A stretch of 5,629 bases of DNA from a bacterium (GTDB taxonomy: Bacteria > Arandabacterota > Arandabacteria > Arandabacterales > JALGWA01). Location: the NCBI GenBank assembly GCA_025774425.1, contig JALGWA010000152.1, forward strand, positions 1 through 5,629, written 5' to 3'. Shown here piece by piece: positions 5,402 to 5,629 of the stretch (positions within the stretch are counted from its first letter, which is position 1; every line of letters starts with the position of its first letter). Under the pieces are notes generated by a model. It was not told the DNA's origin. It worked only from the letters and a program-made list of their open reading frames with translations, and searched no databases. A program made the translations under genes and the position numbers.

Positions 5402-5629
5402 TTGGAAACACACGATGTCGTCATAGTCGGGGCGGGGCCCGCGGGAATCGCGGCCGCAATCCAGCTCCGCCGCTATGACATAGCGCCGCTCGTCTTCGAG
5501 CAGGATGAAGTCGGCGGGCTCGTGAGGAACGCGTGCCTCGTCGAGAACTATCCCGGCTTCCCCGAAGGTATCGCCGGCGCCGACCTCGCCGCTCTCATGC
5601 GGGACCATCTCGGCCGCAGCGAAGTCGAG
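5402..5629 (+). CDS. Thioredoxin reductase-like FAD/NAD(P) oxidoreductase, 3' end outside window (partial)
   Basis: The first 76 codons run from a TTG start and stay open to the window edge. The protein begins with a dinucleotide-binding Rossmann fold: DVVIVGAGPAGIAAAIQL (residues 5-22) carries GxGxxG at 10-15, and Glu33 ends the second strand (LVFE), where it would bind the ribose of FAD. GGLVRNA (38-44) and ENYPGFPEGIAG (48-59) match the flavin-contact and loop motifs of thioredoxin reductases and related low-molecular-weight pyridine nucleotide-disulfide oxidoreductases. The redox-active CxxC and NAD(P)H-binding domain would lie beyond the edge, so true thioredoxin reductase activity cannot be judged. 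TTG is chosen because it sits right before the Rossmann strand, is preceded by GGAGG at eight bases, and an in-frame TAG precedes it. It is adjacent to and in frame with the hydrolase gene, with no gap. Confidence 0.88.
   Translation, partial: METHDVVIVGAGPAGIAAAIQLRRYDIAPLVFEQDEVGGLVRNACLVENYPGFPEGIAGADLAALMRDHLGRSEVE

Noticed and set aside
4730..5608. 292-codon minus-strand frame opposite the hydrolase and oxidoreductase
   Set aside because: It spans two genes with clear catalytic and cofactor motifs on the other strand, and its own translation shows none.

Overview
The window reads as a stretch of a GC-rich Gram-negative-type bacterial chromosome. A signal-peptide-bearing protein that ends in an outer-membrane-like C-terminal Phe implies an outer membrane. 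The two secreted proteins on the minus strand have architectures that I associate with environmental candidate phyla (Eisenbacteria, Krumholzibacteriota, Latescibacterota, Zixibacteria and similar). That assignment is inference from protein style; no rRNA or marker gene is present. I see no mobile element, CRISPR array, tRNA or rRNA.

Left half (1-3627, minus strand). Two secreted proteins lie head to tail, 62 bp apart, probably in one operon. The upstream gene (1597-3627) encodes a 676-residue exported protein. It has an N-terminal 'INYQGRL...PYAF' domain, a central fibre-like region with four 'GIGT..P' turns and an acidic DD.L.L repeat, and a conserved-style C-terminal beta domain. The downstream gene (from 1534, running off the left edge) encodes an exported protein with a short N-terminal 'GFW' module followed by at least four fibronectin-III-like repeats of about 107 residues. 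Both look like cell-surface or extracellular structural/adhesive proteins.

Middle (3628-4089). A 462-bp divergent intergenic region separates the minus-strand operon from the plus-strand genes. It holds a plausible sigma70-type promoter in each direction, several inverted repeats, and a predicted long leader for the minus-strand operon in which three complementary segments could form mutually exclusive hairpins.

Right half (4090-5629, plus strand). Three genes follow in the same direction: a 196-residue outer-membrane beta-barrel-like protein of a family I cannot name, an isochorismatase-family cysteine hydrolase with its Asp-Lys-Cys triad, and the first 76 codons of a thioredoxin-reductase-like FAD oxidoreductase. 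The last two are tightly coupled: the oxidoreductase's TTG start directly follows the hydrolase's TAG stop, in the same reading frame, with a Shine-Dalgarno inside the end of the hydrolase gene. The two enzymes therefore probably act in related chemistry, though the substrate cannot be read from the sequence.

The long open frames opposite the two minus-strand genes are GC-driven shadows and are not annotated.
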